60,000 bases of DNA from Lineus longissimus (Eukaryota > Nemertea > Pilidiophora > Heteronemertea > Lineidae): assembly GCF_910592395.1 (NCBI RefSeq), contig NC_088312.1, forward strand, positions 4,962,001-5,022,000. The letters are read 5' to 3'. Positions 37,205-49,575 of this stretch are shown piece after piece. A model generated the notes under the pieces. The model was not told where the DNA came from. It did not search any database and saw nothing but the letters and a program-made list of their open reading frames with translations. Within the stretch, counting starts at the first letter, position 1; each line of letters starts with the position of its first letter. A program made the translations under genes and the position numbers.

Positions 37205-39894
37205 GAATAACGGTTATTCTGTTCATACCACGGAGCAGCATTTGAACAAAATACACAAAAAGTAAATTTTTTCTAAATTTACAGGCTGTACCCACCCCCT
37301 AAGGTGGTACCTTGAAGCTTTATGTTGTTACTGAATAAGTTATTGAAATGTTTGGGACTATGATTGAACAGGATGGGCCAATTTGCACAATGTCAATATT
37401 ATTTGCTGTACATGTAAGCATTGATACTTGTAAAACATGCGATAGTATCACAACAGCAATGGACCAATTGTTGCTTTCATAGATTGAGGGTTTCACTCTT
37501 ACGAGGGATGCCATTATACCACTGCAACTTGTAAATACAGCACTGGTTTGATTTTTCCATTTTAAGTTGATAAATCTCAACATTGCCAAACGAAGAAGTG
37601 CTTCGAGACAACAGAGAAATTATTGAAAATGTGAGCTGAATACTGACTTTCGTTATGAAATAGCATGTGATGAAATCTCATCATGTCCCCCAGCACGACC
37701 TGCATTTGGAACAATTGTAGACGCGATCTATGCCGATTCTTTCAGTCAAAATATCAGGGCATAATAATTATAAGGACCAGGGATGCACAAAGATGTCTCA
37801 TAATTGCTTTTAAAGGTATATATAATCACAAATATTATGTATTTTCACATTGTTATTTCTAAAGAGAACAAATAAAACATTGAGTTGTGATGAAACCATT
37901 GTAAATTCCATTTGAAAAACCAGGAAGGCACTTAAAGACAACCAGGAAGGACACATGACAATGCATCAAATGCACTGTGCAAGAAATAAGATGATCGGCA
38001 GCAAAATAAGGAGGTTCCCAGTTGTTTTAGGGAGGAATGGCATCTCTGATGAAACATCAGTAAAGTGAAGTGTATCAGGTGATATCCTTTTTTGCGAATT
38101 GAATAGTGTTGCTCCTGGGGCTACATTGGTGATTCTACGGTGATTCATCTCAGATTATTGAGCCAACATTTGTTCATCCCAGAAAAAGAGACAAAATTAT
38201 CTACTGTTTATTGCTCTGGGATGCATTTGATATTGGTATTTTCCACGGAGCTTGGGTCAGAGTACCTGCATACTCCATTATAGATGAGAAGCACTCAATG
38301 TTTGGGCGGATTGTTGTGGTTACATTACATGTTGACAAACTGTACCACGAACGATGTACATTGAAATCAATAGTTAAAATGATAAACTACAAAGGGGAAA
38401 GTAAAAATATACAAGAATTACCAAATAGATTAATATGATGAATGAATTTGATGATGTTTTAGTGGATTCCGTCAACAAGGGAGAAAATTATATTTTGTCA
38501 TGTGAGAAGTTTTGTGGTCTGGTGTAATTCAGCATACCGAATACCTGGTGTTTGTGATCGGCCACTTTTGTCTCCCTTCCAACCACCACTGCACACACGA
38601 CTGCTGTTTCAATGTGAGATGTCGTAGCCTATCTGAAAAGTGACATTCTGAGGCCAAATCTCAACATTATGAATAAATGAAGGCTGTTGGGCTACATCAG
38701 AGTGATATCATAAAACTTGTTAAAGGCCACTAAAAAAAGGATGGGAATGTTTCAGTGTTCAAACATGCAAATTTGATTGTTTGATGGCAACGGTCCCAAT
38801 CATACAGTCACGAGAAGGAGGGGGGCATTGGGTCAAGGACAGAAGACAATTATTTCCCCGAGTAATCCTGATTTATAAGTGCAAAGCTGTATTACGAGGA
38901 GATAGTCCTTTGAAATTCCTGATGTTGTCTCAGTGACATTACAAAAAGAGGCCTTTACCTTGTTGGTCTATTGGCCTGTTTTAACTTAATCAATTGACCT
39001 AAAATAATGTACCATCATTAGTGCATTGTGAAATTGGCACAGGCCTAAGCTGTGCATCACTTCTCCATTTTCGGAGGAAGTTCTCAACCAGGAAGCAGGA
39101 CGATGGCCTGGGGACAACTAGATGTACAGCAAGTAGCTGCACAAGACAAGTAAGATTATTTCATCTCCCTCTCGATGTGAAGCCATTCCTGTAGATCAAT
39201 ATGTACAGGCTCAGTCAAGCATTCAGAGCATGCAACAATGTAAGATATCCATTACTGCATCTGGCCCAAAAGTCAGTGTTGACATCGTAGATGGGACATT
39301 GCAATCTTGAAGCTTTGTGCTTTGTGTGTCCTCTTCTTCAGCATTTCCTCTGCACCTGGACATGTCATTCTCAAGGAAGTATTGCTCCTCCAAGGTGGGA
39401 TGAGCGGTTTTATGTACCACTACGGTGAGGCACTAATTCGGTTTATCGGCCAAGGGCCTCTGTCTTTAGCCAGTGGCAGAGTTCATCGCAACCTACACAT
39501 GTTTCTCACTTGGTTGGGCTTTTTCGCTTTTGATAATCCTGGGGGACCACTACTTCTGATACCCAGTATTCACAGACATCCTGGGTTTGTAGAGGGTGAA
39601 AAGATATACATCTAAAATGTGCACAGACAATTTGTAAACACGTTCACAATCATTTTCTCAATCATCCTCTCTTCATACAGCAGGAACAGCAACTATCATA
39701 AGTGCCAGGCCACAGCTCTATTTTGAGCACCTCCTCCTTTAACAATACTCAAAGTAATATGGCATATATTCTGATCCACTTCTCAGGTGACAGCGATGTT
39801 ATCCATACATTATCAAGCAGTAGTGCGCAGGGTATTACTATTATCTGAGACAACAAAACCAAAACTGCCAAAACAGAAAAAGTGCTGAATCAAC
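37205..39894. other. 3' UTR of D and intergenic DNA upstream of E
   Basis: No exon seen. A plus-strand frame at 39307-39615 starts without ATG and resembles nothing. No mobile element was recognised. Confidence 0.4.
37871..37876 (+). terminator. candidate poly(A) signal of receptor D
   Basis: AATAAA 667 bases past the stop codon, downstream of an AT-rich, exon-free stretch. Confidence 0.3.
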
Positions 39895-42800
39895 ATGTTT
39901 TTGAAGTACATGCTATTCCTTGTGTTGATGTTGCCATGGCTTGCTGGAGGGCAAAAACCAAAACCAAACAAGAATACGTTCGCCAATGAAAATCAACTCA
40001 GTAAGTACTGTGGCGGATTTGGTGAGGGGAGGGGATGCATGAGGCTTGTGGCCTCATTTTTGTTGTAGAGCAAACTATTTTCCAGGGGCTTTCCACAAGA
40101 AGCGAATAACCACCTCTAACTTTAGCCCATAGACGCACAGAAAACATATATGTGACCCCGTCATAGCAAAACCAGGTGCATGTCGCTCTCAGCTTGGCAG
40201 GTTGAGACGGACTGTTTGTTCAATTCTCTATTGTCTTCTGTGCGACATGCGCCTGGTTTTGCTGTGACGGGTCACATATTTGGTACTTAATATTCCAATG
40301 TTTTGTTGGGGGAGGGCCATCCAGTTTCTGAGATTGCATCTTTCGTGCCTTCTGAGTTTACAAAGCTTTCTTCCAGCTATCCAAGCAAACTCTGGTTGCA
40401 AGGGCCAGATCCTGCACCCAGATTGTTCTGGACGCGTCATCCTCCTAGATGCCAGCAGCGGTAGCGGTTTAGCCGGAAAAGGTCAGGGAGCCAACACTGG
40501 TGGCTGTGGTTTCAAAGATGGTGATGCAACATCTGACTTTGACATCCCAGATTGGATTCTGAGAGACTGCAACTTGAAAGGAAGCTGTGATATTCTAGCG
40601 GACAGAATACTCAACTTGCTGCCGCAGTCTGCTGACATGGAGTATGTGGAGATCAAATACTTTTGTATTGACAGTACGTAGATTTCTCATTTTGAGTCTG
40701 AAGACCATCCAATATGATCAAAGCTTCTGAACAATGAGAAAGGACAACTTTGACCACTCCCTCCCTCCTATCGATATTTCCAAACATCAATTGTAACAGA
40801 GTCACCGAACAGGGTATCTACCCCCTTGGTCACACCTGAACACTTCTCAAATTGTGATCCACCTGATGTTTATGGATAGTCTCTCACCGAGTTGACTTTT
40901 ACCGAGATCCAAATACCCAATATGTTTCAACTATCAAAAGCAAAGTAGGTATTTCCATCTACAGGCAAACAAGTTCACTGTTTCTCAGATGTGCTTTCCA
41001 GATATTGGCTTACTTGAAGAACTAACCACAGATATATCCTGGACTAAAACTGCTTCAGTTTCTAAAAGATTCTATTGGAATATTTATACAGTGTCTTAAC
41101 CCTTTAGTGCATTGCTCTTTTATTTCAGGAAAGCCAGTTTACGACATGTGTGCGCCGATGACAACTCAAGAAAAGACCGCATACCTCATCAGCTACGGGT
41201 ATCCCAACATGCCCTTCATCAATGACATCACGACAGACTGTGAATGTTCGGGCAAACTGAAAAAGAAGACCCTGTTTGGCTACAGACTTTTAGATGGTGA
41301 TCTCCGGAGCAGCAATCTTGATCAACGTGACTGTGACTTTGCCCAAACACTTGAGATATCAAGCAAAGGCCGTTCAAAGACATTTACCTGTGCTAACCAA
41401 AACGCAGGCAGGGTTTTTGAAACTATCAACCCAAAAGGAGGAAAAGACATTGCAGAGATACTCTTTGAGAATGAGCTGAAAAAAGCTGGTGGACGTTTCA
41501 TATTAGAGTATAAACATGATTCTGGTAAGAGCTTCTGACTTTGCATCTTCTGGGATGAAGACAGATAAGTCTCTGATATAAAGGAAAAGGTTGCTCCATC
41601 TTTAGGAAGGAGCATTGCAGTACCGTAAGTGGAATGGAACAATACTCTAGAGTGGACCCCACAGGCGTTCATGTGATATCAAATTAAAACCAACATATAG
41701 GTATGATACCACCAATGTGTCAGTCACAAAGTAATTAATCAAAAGATGAGGTGGCATAATAAGACAACATAATCATTGTTCGCTTTTCAGGATCATTTAG
41801 GTTAACTTGCAATCCAGAGCGAGTCATGCCACCAACTATACCAACAACAACCACTACAACTACTCAAGCTACCACTACCACTACCATGTCACCAACTACC
41901 ACCACTACCACTACCACCACTACCACCACTACCACCACTCCTGCAACTACTACCACTCCTGCAACTGCTACCACTCCTGCAACTACTACCACAACAAGCA
42001 CAACCACTACTACAACATTGGCAGCGAGAACTTCACTCCAAACAACAACAACTAAAGCTACGACTATCAGACCAAACTCCTCAACTACCAGGCAACTGAT
42101 ACCAAAAACAACACAGCAGAAAACCACTCTAACAACGCGAGAAAGTCCAGAACCTAAACCATCTGCAACAGCAAGCCAGCAGCCAGCCTCACCCTTTGAT
42201 GACAAAGATGCCACAAGCACAGAACCCACTGACATCCTCAATTCAAAAGCTCAGTCTGAGGACACAAATCTCGGTGAGTAGCGAGCAGCTACTTTGTAAT
42301 GAACCCTGATCTAAACATAAGTGATTGACACCCAAAGCTATTTTCATTAATAGGCCTTGTGGAATAAGAACAAAGGCCTTGGGAGTCAATGTCGGTGTAA
42401 TACTGAGATGATGACAATGATGACCACAAAGATCAGCCAACTCAAGCTGGAATCTGATGGGCAAGGTCTATTTTTCCTCTGCAGGCATGATTATAGGTGT
42501 GGTCTCAGCGGTAGTGGTCCTTGCTGTAGTAGCTATCATTCTCTTCATCTGCGTGAGAAGGTAGGTAAAGCTTTGATAAAATTTTGCTTGTGTAAACTCA
42601 GAAGGTGTTACTGTCAGGTAGCCCATGGTAGCTTTATCTATACTTAGTGTCATCAATATTTCTCCATTCAAATCATACCACTGGGTCAGTCTTATGATCA
42701 TTTTAAAAGAACAAAGCCAACCATGTAGACCCTTGACAGATTGGAGCTGCAATAAGATGTCTTGCTTACATTACAACAACAATGAGAACTACTCCCACTT

Positions 42801-44388
42801 AACACAGCACTGTTGGTATTGGATCTCTGTACTTCAATCAAGATGAGGAGGGTGGAGCTAAAATGTAGGCGCAATCATAAAGCACTTTGGCTGAAGGTTT
42901 GGTGTTGTATCAGTTTTTTGACACCTATGTTATGAACTGGTTTTTATTCAAAACAAAACTGTAATGGTAAAACTTACAAAAATATATTTGAACCAACTTA
43001 ACATATGCCTGTTTTTTTTCAGAAGGAGCAAAGCATCAAAGATGGAAAGGAAGACGTCGGAAGTAGACCTGGTGGAGACTGAGCCTCCCAGCGATGTCTA
43101 CTGCAATCCTGCAGCCACGCTCCAGACAAGGTTCGACAACACAAACTCAGTCGAGAATGACTACAGTGATGTTTCTCCCGTACCAGGGGCAAAGTGCCAC
43201 ACTGACTCTGAAGCCAGTAATTACAGTAGTGTCAACCCCCTGTATGGCCTGAACGTTGATTCTGGGGATGACTACTCTGTCATTGAGAATAGACATATTC
43301 GCATCAAGGAATCTGATGGTAGCTTTTGCATCAAACAATCTGCAGGTAGTATTGGGACAGAGACGAATTCTGGGACATGTAGCACAGATATTCCAGTATA
43401 TGCTGTCGTTCATAAGAACAAGACACAAGATGTTCCCTTGTATACCCAGGTCAACAAGGGCAAGAAAAATGTTTCAAATTTAGAGAGCCGGGTCAATTGG
43501 GGAAAAGGAGAGGTTAGGGGGGAAGATGGTGAGGGCGGTGGCTACTCATTTGAGAACCCAATGATTGGGAACATGAGTATTTCAGATCAGGGTTTTGTTA
43601 ATCCTGGTTTCTCAGTTATTAAGGTGACTGAGCCAGTAGCAGAAGGTGTGTATCACATGGTTGATGAAGAGGTACCAGATATGGCAACATTAGAAGAGGG
43701 TGTGCCATCAGAGTATGCTTTGGAAGAACCAAGTCGACAAGATACTAACGAGTACTTGGATATCCTGCCTGATCCGGTTGACGTCCAGAGTCAAGGAACT
43801 AGGGGTCATGCAGGGGGAGCCACTCCACAGAAACATGGGAATGGTCAAAAGGGTGTAGCTTCTAGGAATCCCGTGGGACCTTCCAATGTTGAACAATTCA
43901 ATGTTAACTTGGGACCAAAGGGTCGACAACCTGCCATATCCCAGAACACAAACGTGGATTGCGGTATAGCAGATGAAACGGGAGAGGAATATGCGTATGC
44001 ATATTCACATTTCCCTAAAACCATGGCCCAAAGTGGTGGTGCAACCAATAGGCCTGTCGCTTCTGGTCCAGCTATCGTCTCCCATGGTAGCTCGTCACCA
44101 CCTGGAAGACAAACTGGAACTGAACCGGAGTACGCTTTGTATAATGCCGGAGTCAGTTACGCATCTGTAAAGGGTTCTTATGCTGATGGGGGTGAGGCTG
44201 GGGGAAATGGTGGATCATTATGTCAAGGTCAAGGTCATCCTTCTGGTTCTGATCCAACATACTTCCTGTATGATGAACATGATGGTCAAAGTCCAGATGG
44301 CGATGAGTACCACTACATCCCTAGAGAGGGCACCAGGGGTGCAGCGGAACAAGAGGATGACATATATCATGAGCCTAACTTGTACTAG
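39895..44388 (+). CDS. receptor E: SUEL-type lectin, CUB, poly-Thr stalk, TM, long tyrosine tail (907 aa)
   Basis: Exons 39895-40000, 40377-40673, 41129-41524, 41791-42273, 42485-42560, 43023-44388; phases 1,1,1,1,2. Signal peptide: YMLFLVLMLPWLAGG. Residues 36-134 fit the galactose-binding SUEL lectin fold (CSGRVILLDASSGSG, DWILRDCNLKGSCDI, YVEIKYFCID), so rhamnose or galactose binding is possible. Residues 135-266 are CUB (YLISYGYPNMPF, DCECSG, GGRFILEYKH), completed by FRLTCN at the stalk start. The stalk is nearly pure Thr with Pro and Ala. TM: GMIIGVVSAVVVLAVVAIIL then RR. The 454-aa tail has over a dozen tyrosine motifs, among them NDYSDV, NYSSVNPLY, DDYSVI, PVYAVV, PLYTQV, VYHMV, EYLDI, SYASV, DEYHYI and DIYHEP, and the family FENP motif (YSFENPMI, GFVNPGF). 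The tail suits SH2-domain docking; the signalling partner is unknown. Confidence 0.88.
40149..40279. mobile_element. fold-back MITE in intron 1 of E
   Basis: Arms of about 38 bp, 40149-40187 and 40242-40279, are inverted copies with few mismatches: each carries TGTGACC, AGCAAAACCAGG and CATGTCGC. The loop is about 55 bp. There is no coding capacity. Termini resemble miniature inverted-repeat elements; the target duplication is unclear. Confidence 0.7.
41845..42015 (+). repeat. ACC/ACT coding microsatellite in the stalk of E
   Basis: Runs of ACT, ACC and ACA codons encode a nearly unbroken poly-Thr tract, then three GCAACT-containing units (TPATT/TPATA). The repeat is likely length-variable between alleles while keeping frame. 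Confidence 0.8.
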
Positions 44389-44432
44389 GAGTAGGATCAC
44401 GATGAGGCACTTTTGCCTCATATGGTGACACT

Positions 44433-44438
44433 AATAAA
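44433..44438 (+). terminator. candidate poly(A) signal of receptor E
   Basis: AATAAA only 45 bases past the stop. A second AATAAA lies near 44970, so alternative 3' ends are possible. Early termination here would separate E from the downstream F module. Confidence 0.35.
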
Positions 44439-46196
44439 TCTGCCTAAACTGATGGCAGTAAGATATACGCTCCAAGGAAGAAGCGCATTACTCATGTTAC
44501 AGTAAACTGAGTTAAATAGGTAACATGCTCAGTTATAGTCATTTGTTATCAGTAAATATTATTGTTGTATACCTGTACGTGTATCATCATATCAAATTAT
44601 TAACAGAATGTGATGTACTTGCTTGAAATTTTAACATATCTCTCTGATACTTGATAAAAATCTCCACATGACCTTATGGACAAGTTGTAAATAGGACAGC
44701 TTTGAAATTAAGAGAGGATATTTGTGTTAGTCAAGCATTTCTGAGGGGCATCGGTGTAGGAAAGGTCATAACAAGATATCCCACTTGATATATAGGATCA
44801 ACTTGTTCTAGGGATTTTGAAATGGACTAGCAGCACAGTAATAATGCTGCAGTTCATTGCAATATCAGTTTTGGACATGCCCAGACAGAAGTTTGGGTGA
44901 AATGCACGACATCATTTGTGTTGAAAATATACCTGTAGCAAGTTCTCTTCAAATCTATATAGTTTTCTGAATAAAATCATCATCAGCAACAAATCTTGCT
45001 TATCTTAAGTCTGCCAATGAGTTTGGAAATGGATGCCAGTCATTCCTAAAACAACTTGGAAGGATCACTCCATCTGTGTACTGTAAGCAGATTCAACTTG
45101 AACTAAAACAATGTACGTACTGCCTACTGACAATGGCTGAGGGCAAGATGGGTATCCATCCAAAAATGATGATGGAACCACACGATTGTCAGACAGACAA
45201 CAGGTTAGTGTAAGTACATGAACGATATGATGTCAAGCATGAACGGTGATATTTTCATGCATATCAATAGACTGGAGTCTATCAAAGGGACAGAGATGAC
45301 ACCAGAGGAGAGAGATGATGGACAAAAACATGAGTGTGAACTTTACACAAGCTGTGACAGTCCTCTATAGAAATTCAAAACAATTGCATGATTTTACCAA
45401 GAAGGCCACACCGGTTCTCAAGAAATTGGATCTGGGGCTGCCCCAGATAGAATCAAACTTCGACCCGAAAAGATAGCTATACTCAAGTGGTGGCCAATCA
45501 GGCATGTAGAACTTCCACCACTTGTCTCATTGGGTGGATGTGCTCTTAATGTTAAGACTAGAGTCAGACTGGAGTCGTTGCATTTGTTTATTTAAACCCA
45601 CACTTAATGTTCAGACTAACCAGAAAAACCCGTCTCAGCATGACAAAAAGGAGAAATTGATTTTATCTTGACCTGTTCCTTGATTGGAACATCCTATCAA
45701 TACCAGGACTTGATATTAACCTATACAAGTTGATACTTGTCCCTAATTGAAAACCTGTATCAACCACAAGTTGATCAGAACCAGAAGGAAGTAATCCAGT
45801 ATCAACATTTTGTTATAAAACAAGGCAAATTTCAGGAGACGCACTTCAATTTTACGCAAATGTGACACAAGCTAGATCATCAAAACACTTTAAAATACCA
45901 ACTCCAATATACCTATCGAAGCAGACAGAACGCTCCAACACTGCAGGTAGGTAAATCATCATCCACGAAAAATGGCCCAGTAAAAGCTGACACTGCGCGA
46001 TTTGTGATACAGATCTTGGGTGAGTTAAGGTTTGAATATGTGACCTACAAAGGTAGGTCAGTTTCACATTATTTTCAGCACAACTCGATATGGCTGCTTG
46101 AGGTCACAAAGTAGGTCACCTAGTGATTTTCAATATTATTAGCTGGGAGCAAATGATGATCCGGCAACATGGACAATATATAGTGTGTCACTGATA

Positions 46197-46534
46197 CAGT
46201 GGAACCCCGGTCGGCGACCAACCCGGTAATGCAACTACCTCGCTATGATGACCAAGAATCGCCGGTACGAATAGTTCAACTCTGAAGGATGAATATCCAA
46301 ATATTCTTTTCACTTTAAAAATTTTGTTCTGGCTTTGAAAATTTTTCAGAATTTTGAACTCATGAAAAAATTCAACTCTGAAGGATGAAAAAATGAATAA
46401 GTTCAACAATTTTGGCGGGAAAACCTAATCATGCATTTTGTCCCCGGATTTTCAACTTCACTAACGTGACCAACCCGGTAACGTGACCATTCAACCTCGG
46501 TCCCATGAGTGGTCATTTTACCGGGGTTCCACTG
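46197..46534. mobile_element. 338-bp MITE with TA target duplication (Tc1/mariner-like)
   Basis: Terminal inverted repeats CAGTGGAACCCCGGT and ACCGGGGTTCCACTG are flanked on both sides by TA (46195-46196 and 46535-46536). It also has internal repeats of GACCAACCCGGTAA. There is no coding capacity. A second, partial copy lies at 32395-32609. TA duplication is typical of Tc1/mariner-mobilised MITEs. Confidence 0.8.
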
Positions 46535-46865
46535 TACATGTAGGTTATTGCGCTTTCAATTACAAAAACAGGGCTTGCCTTCGTAAGCGCCACAACATTA
46601 TTTTTGGCACGCCAGGATCAATTGACCCACCCGTCTGCAAATGCTGGCTATGCAATATAAACAAATCACTTTTATCGCATCACAAATGAAATTCTTTGGC
46701 ACAAATACAATATTTAAAACTAAACAACTGACAATTGTGGTGAGCACACATCCTTGATTATTCAGTAATATGATAGAAATCCTCACAATGGCAACCTATA
46801 AGAAAGAGTATTGGTCCATTAAATACTTCCTTGTCCATTCTACCTTCAATGTGCTCCTACTCCAG

Positions 46866-48610
46866 GTCCCACTGCCTTGGAATGGTCCGGTAACGAAAAC
46901 AGATCTGCAACAACAGCACAGCCACCACTAAGACCAACAATAACTGAGATGGAAACTACAAGTCTGACATCGTTTAAAGATCCCATGACAACAAAAGTTG
47001 ATATTGGAAGCTTGACAATGTCTGAAGATCCCAGGCATGAAGTCACAACTCCAGGAAGCCCATTAGACAAGTTAGATGGAACAGCCACATCATCATTGAA
47101 GACCACCGACTCCGTTCAAAGTTCAACTGCAGCACTATATGTCACCACCAACAATGCTGCGACTGGAATTCTCGATGTCGAAGATGGGGTTTCAGGTAAA
47201 TAACTATACCATGTACATATATATATAGACAGCGCATGATTTTAGAACCCTTTAATTACCTATGTATCAACCCAGTGATGGGGTGCAAAATCGTCTTTTC
47301 AAATTGCATATCATCCGGAGACCGGGTTATCACCCAGAGACCAGGTGATCAATATGCAACTTATAACGCTTAAACAGTTGCACCACCATCCACAGGTTTT
47401 TAGTATTAACCATCAATAGATGACCATTCCATGCTATTTCTCATGGCAGGTGCATTGATGGGGGGCATCATAGCAGGCATCCTGCTCTTTGTTGTGTTGA
47501 ATGTTGCCATGGCAATTATATGGGGACGGATAAGAAGATGGTAAGTTCTACTCAATTTTGATTGATTGAATAAAATCAGATTGGATTTGAAGACATTTTT
47601 ACATATGGTATCAATTACAAATAATTAGTTAGCAGTTTTTAGTACCAATGCCGAATGTATCTTTAAATACATGCCAACACACAGGCGGTGCGGCCACCCC
47701 AGTGCATTTGAAAAATAACTTTTACGGGAATTTGACTTCAAAATCCTTCCTTTTCAGGAGGGCAAATTCAAAGGCCACAAAATCAGAGAACTTATCGAGT
47801 GCCAGTGGCACAGGTGACCTCTATGATGACACCAGATTGAGACCAGGTAACCTCTATGATGACACCAGATTGAGACCAGGTAACCTCTATGATGACACCA
47901 GATTGAGACCAGGTAACCTCTATGATGACATCAGATTGAGACCCAATGGAGGACTACGGCCACCAAACCAGGGACCCCCTTGGTGTAATGACAATGCGGC
48001 TTTCAATATAATCAATGAGGGCGAGTATACAGAGATAGGTGCCAGGAGAGGTGGTGTGAAGAACATCCCTTCCCTCCAGCTACCCACCCCGGATAACCGA
48101 TCCGCATCATCTGGTGAACAGACTCCGGTGTATCTTGTCCTAGAGCTGGATGGACCACACAGTCCTGTATACTTCGAATTAGAATCAGAACTCTCTAACA
48201 GACTTGATAACGGTGCTGCAGAAGATGAAATTTACTCGTCGCTGCGACCGACTGGCTCGGAGACACAGACACCTATTTATCAATCCCTTGATCCGGATAA
48301 CACTGGCGAGCACGTATTCCCAACGCTTTCAAAAGAATTGGAATACGAATTAGAGAACATTGCTAATGACACCAAACCTGAAGTCAGGATTGTGGATGGC
48401 ACACCAAACCTAGAGTACGCTCTTGAAAGCAATGAACAAGGTGCAAATGAGGCACATAGTAATCGTCGGCCACTGCCGAAAATATCTGTTGATGACACAG
48501 GAGCAGACAGCTGTGATAGTTTCCCAATTAGTTATGATTACGTTTTTGGCATTGAGGCAAAAAAAGGTCAATCAGATTTCCGTCATTTAGAAATGGTGAC
48601 GTCTATTTAG
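46866..48610 (+). CDS. receptor F module: stalk, TM and LYDD-repeat tail, no ectodomain found
   Basis: Stalk exon 46866-47195 (phase 1-1, Thr/Ser-rich, lacking the terminal Cys that completes the CUB in its neighbours), TM exon 47450-47540 (GALMGGIIAGILLFVVLNVA, then GRIRRW) and tail exon 47758-48610 (283 aa). Tail motifs: four GNLYDDTRLRP repeats, GEYTEI, PVYLVLEL, PVYFELE, EIYSSL, PIYQSL, LEYELE, LEYALE and YDYVFG. No signal peptide or ectodomain exon was found in 2.4 kb upstream. Splice phases allow receptor E's extracellular exons to join these. Coding potential continues past the TAG at 48608 in another frame, so the annotated end is probably a truncation or sequence error. Confidence 0.72.
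47813..47944 (+). repeat. 33-bp tandem repeat coding GNLYDDTRLRP (4 copies)
   Basis: Four units at 47813, 47846, 47879 and 47912, nearly identical in DNA (the first has GAC for AAC, the last ATC for ACC). Each contributes one LYDD tyrosine site to the tail of F. The low divergence implies recent amplification. Confidence 0.92.
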
Positions 48611-48982
48611 AACTGGTCGCAGACGATCAAGTACGAAAGGACAACATAAGTCAGGATAGTTACGATTACGTTCAGGATGTTGAGAATTGCCAAATTCCGG
48701 AAAATCTGGACAGGGAGAGAAATAGTTAGAATTGGTTTCTGGGGATCACGACAGCAATGAAAGACATGGAGACGGAAAACTGATAACAGACGATAATAAT
48801 CCAAATATTTATCTTGATCTTATGCTGAACAGATAGATGACGGTTACCTCAAGCCGATGGTGTCAAGCCAGAACAAAGAGGACGACCACAGCAGTGTGGA
48901 GTACGATTAAACATATGCCAGCCAGGACCAGTATGTGCTGACTTCTGGTGGGCAAGAGAACAACTTAAGTAATTAACTGCTT
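48611..48982 (+). pseudogene. decayed C-terminal extension of the tail of F
   Basis: After the stop of F, tail-like coding sequence continues in three different frames. 48598-48729 reads DVYLELVADDQ... DSYDYVQDVE and stops. From 48726, LELVSGDHDSNE ... NPNIYLDL ends at 48836. From 48818, SYAEQIDDGYLKPM ... SSVEYD meets a TAA, and the same frame continues TYASQDQYVLTSG to a TAA ending at 48982. The repeated tyrosine motifs match the family style, so chance is unlikely. Either the end of the gene has decayed, or several indel errors affect the assembly. Confidence 0.6.
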
Positions 48983-49575
48983 GAAGCGGAATCTCTCTTA
49001 AAGGGAACTGAAACCGCCCAGCCAGTTCGTATGACCTCGTTTCATTTCCTGCGTATCGGGTGATCAGAACGAGGCATGAATGAAACATGGCGCCTAGCTG
49101 TCAATCATTGAGTGACGTCACTACTATGGAATTTACTACGAAAACTCATGAATGAAAGATCGCATGACTCACGTGATTCTCACATGATGCTCAAGAATAA
49201 CAAATTGAATAGCGCATGCTCGGGCACTGGGGGCAGAGCTACAAATCTGAACTCCAATAGGAAGTTGGAAGTTTGACTTTCTCGGGCGGTGAAAGTCGAA
49301 AAGTTGAATAAATCGCTCGGCAGCTTTGTTTTACAGTATGACACCCTCTCTACTGAGGAAAATGATTTTGGTCTCATATCTGTAAGTGTCAATCAATGTG
49401 ACCTTAATAAAGTAATCACGGGGTTCTTAGATATTATTCAGTATAATGATACCGAATTCACCTAGATTCAGTTCTTCAGGGCAAATTGCCCACTGACCAC
49501 AAAAATTTTATCAGGGCTTGGATGATTCTCGGTGTGTGTACAGCCCGATCGAGCCATGTATAAATCTTGTCTAAA

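Larger units (their letters stand above)
44389..46865. other. no exon recognised between E and F, apart from a MITE
   Basis: Searched by eye for a signal peptide, CUB, lectin or kringle exon that could start receptor F; none was found. Minus-strand frames at 45852-46067 and 46188-46409 are short and the second is inside a MITE. Confidence 0.45.

Noticed and set aside
39307-39615. 102-codon plus-strand frame with a hydrophobic start
   Set aside because: No ATG at its start, no compatible splice phase for the receptor family and no family resemblance.
41864-42241. 125-codon minus-strand frame rich in Val
   Set aside because: Antisense shadow of the poly-Thr stalk of receptor E (ACN codons read as NGT/GTN on the other strand).
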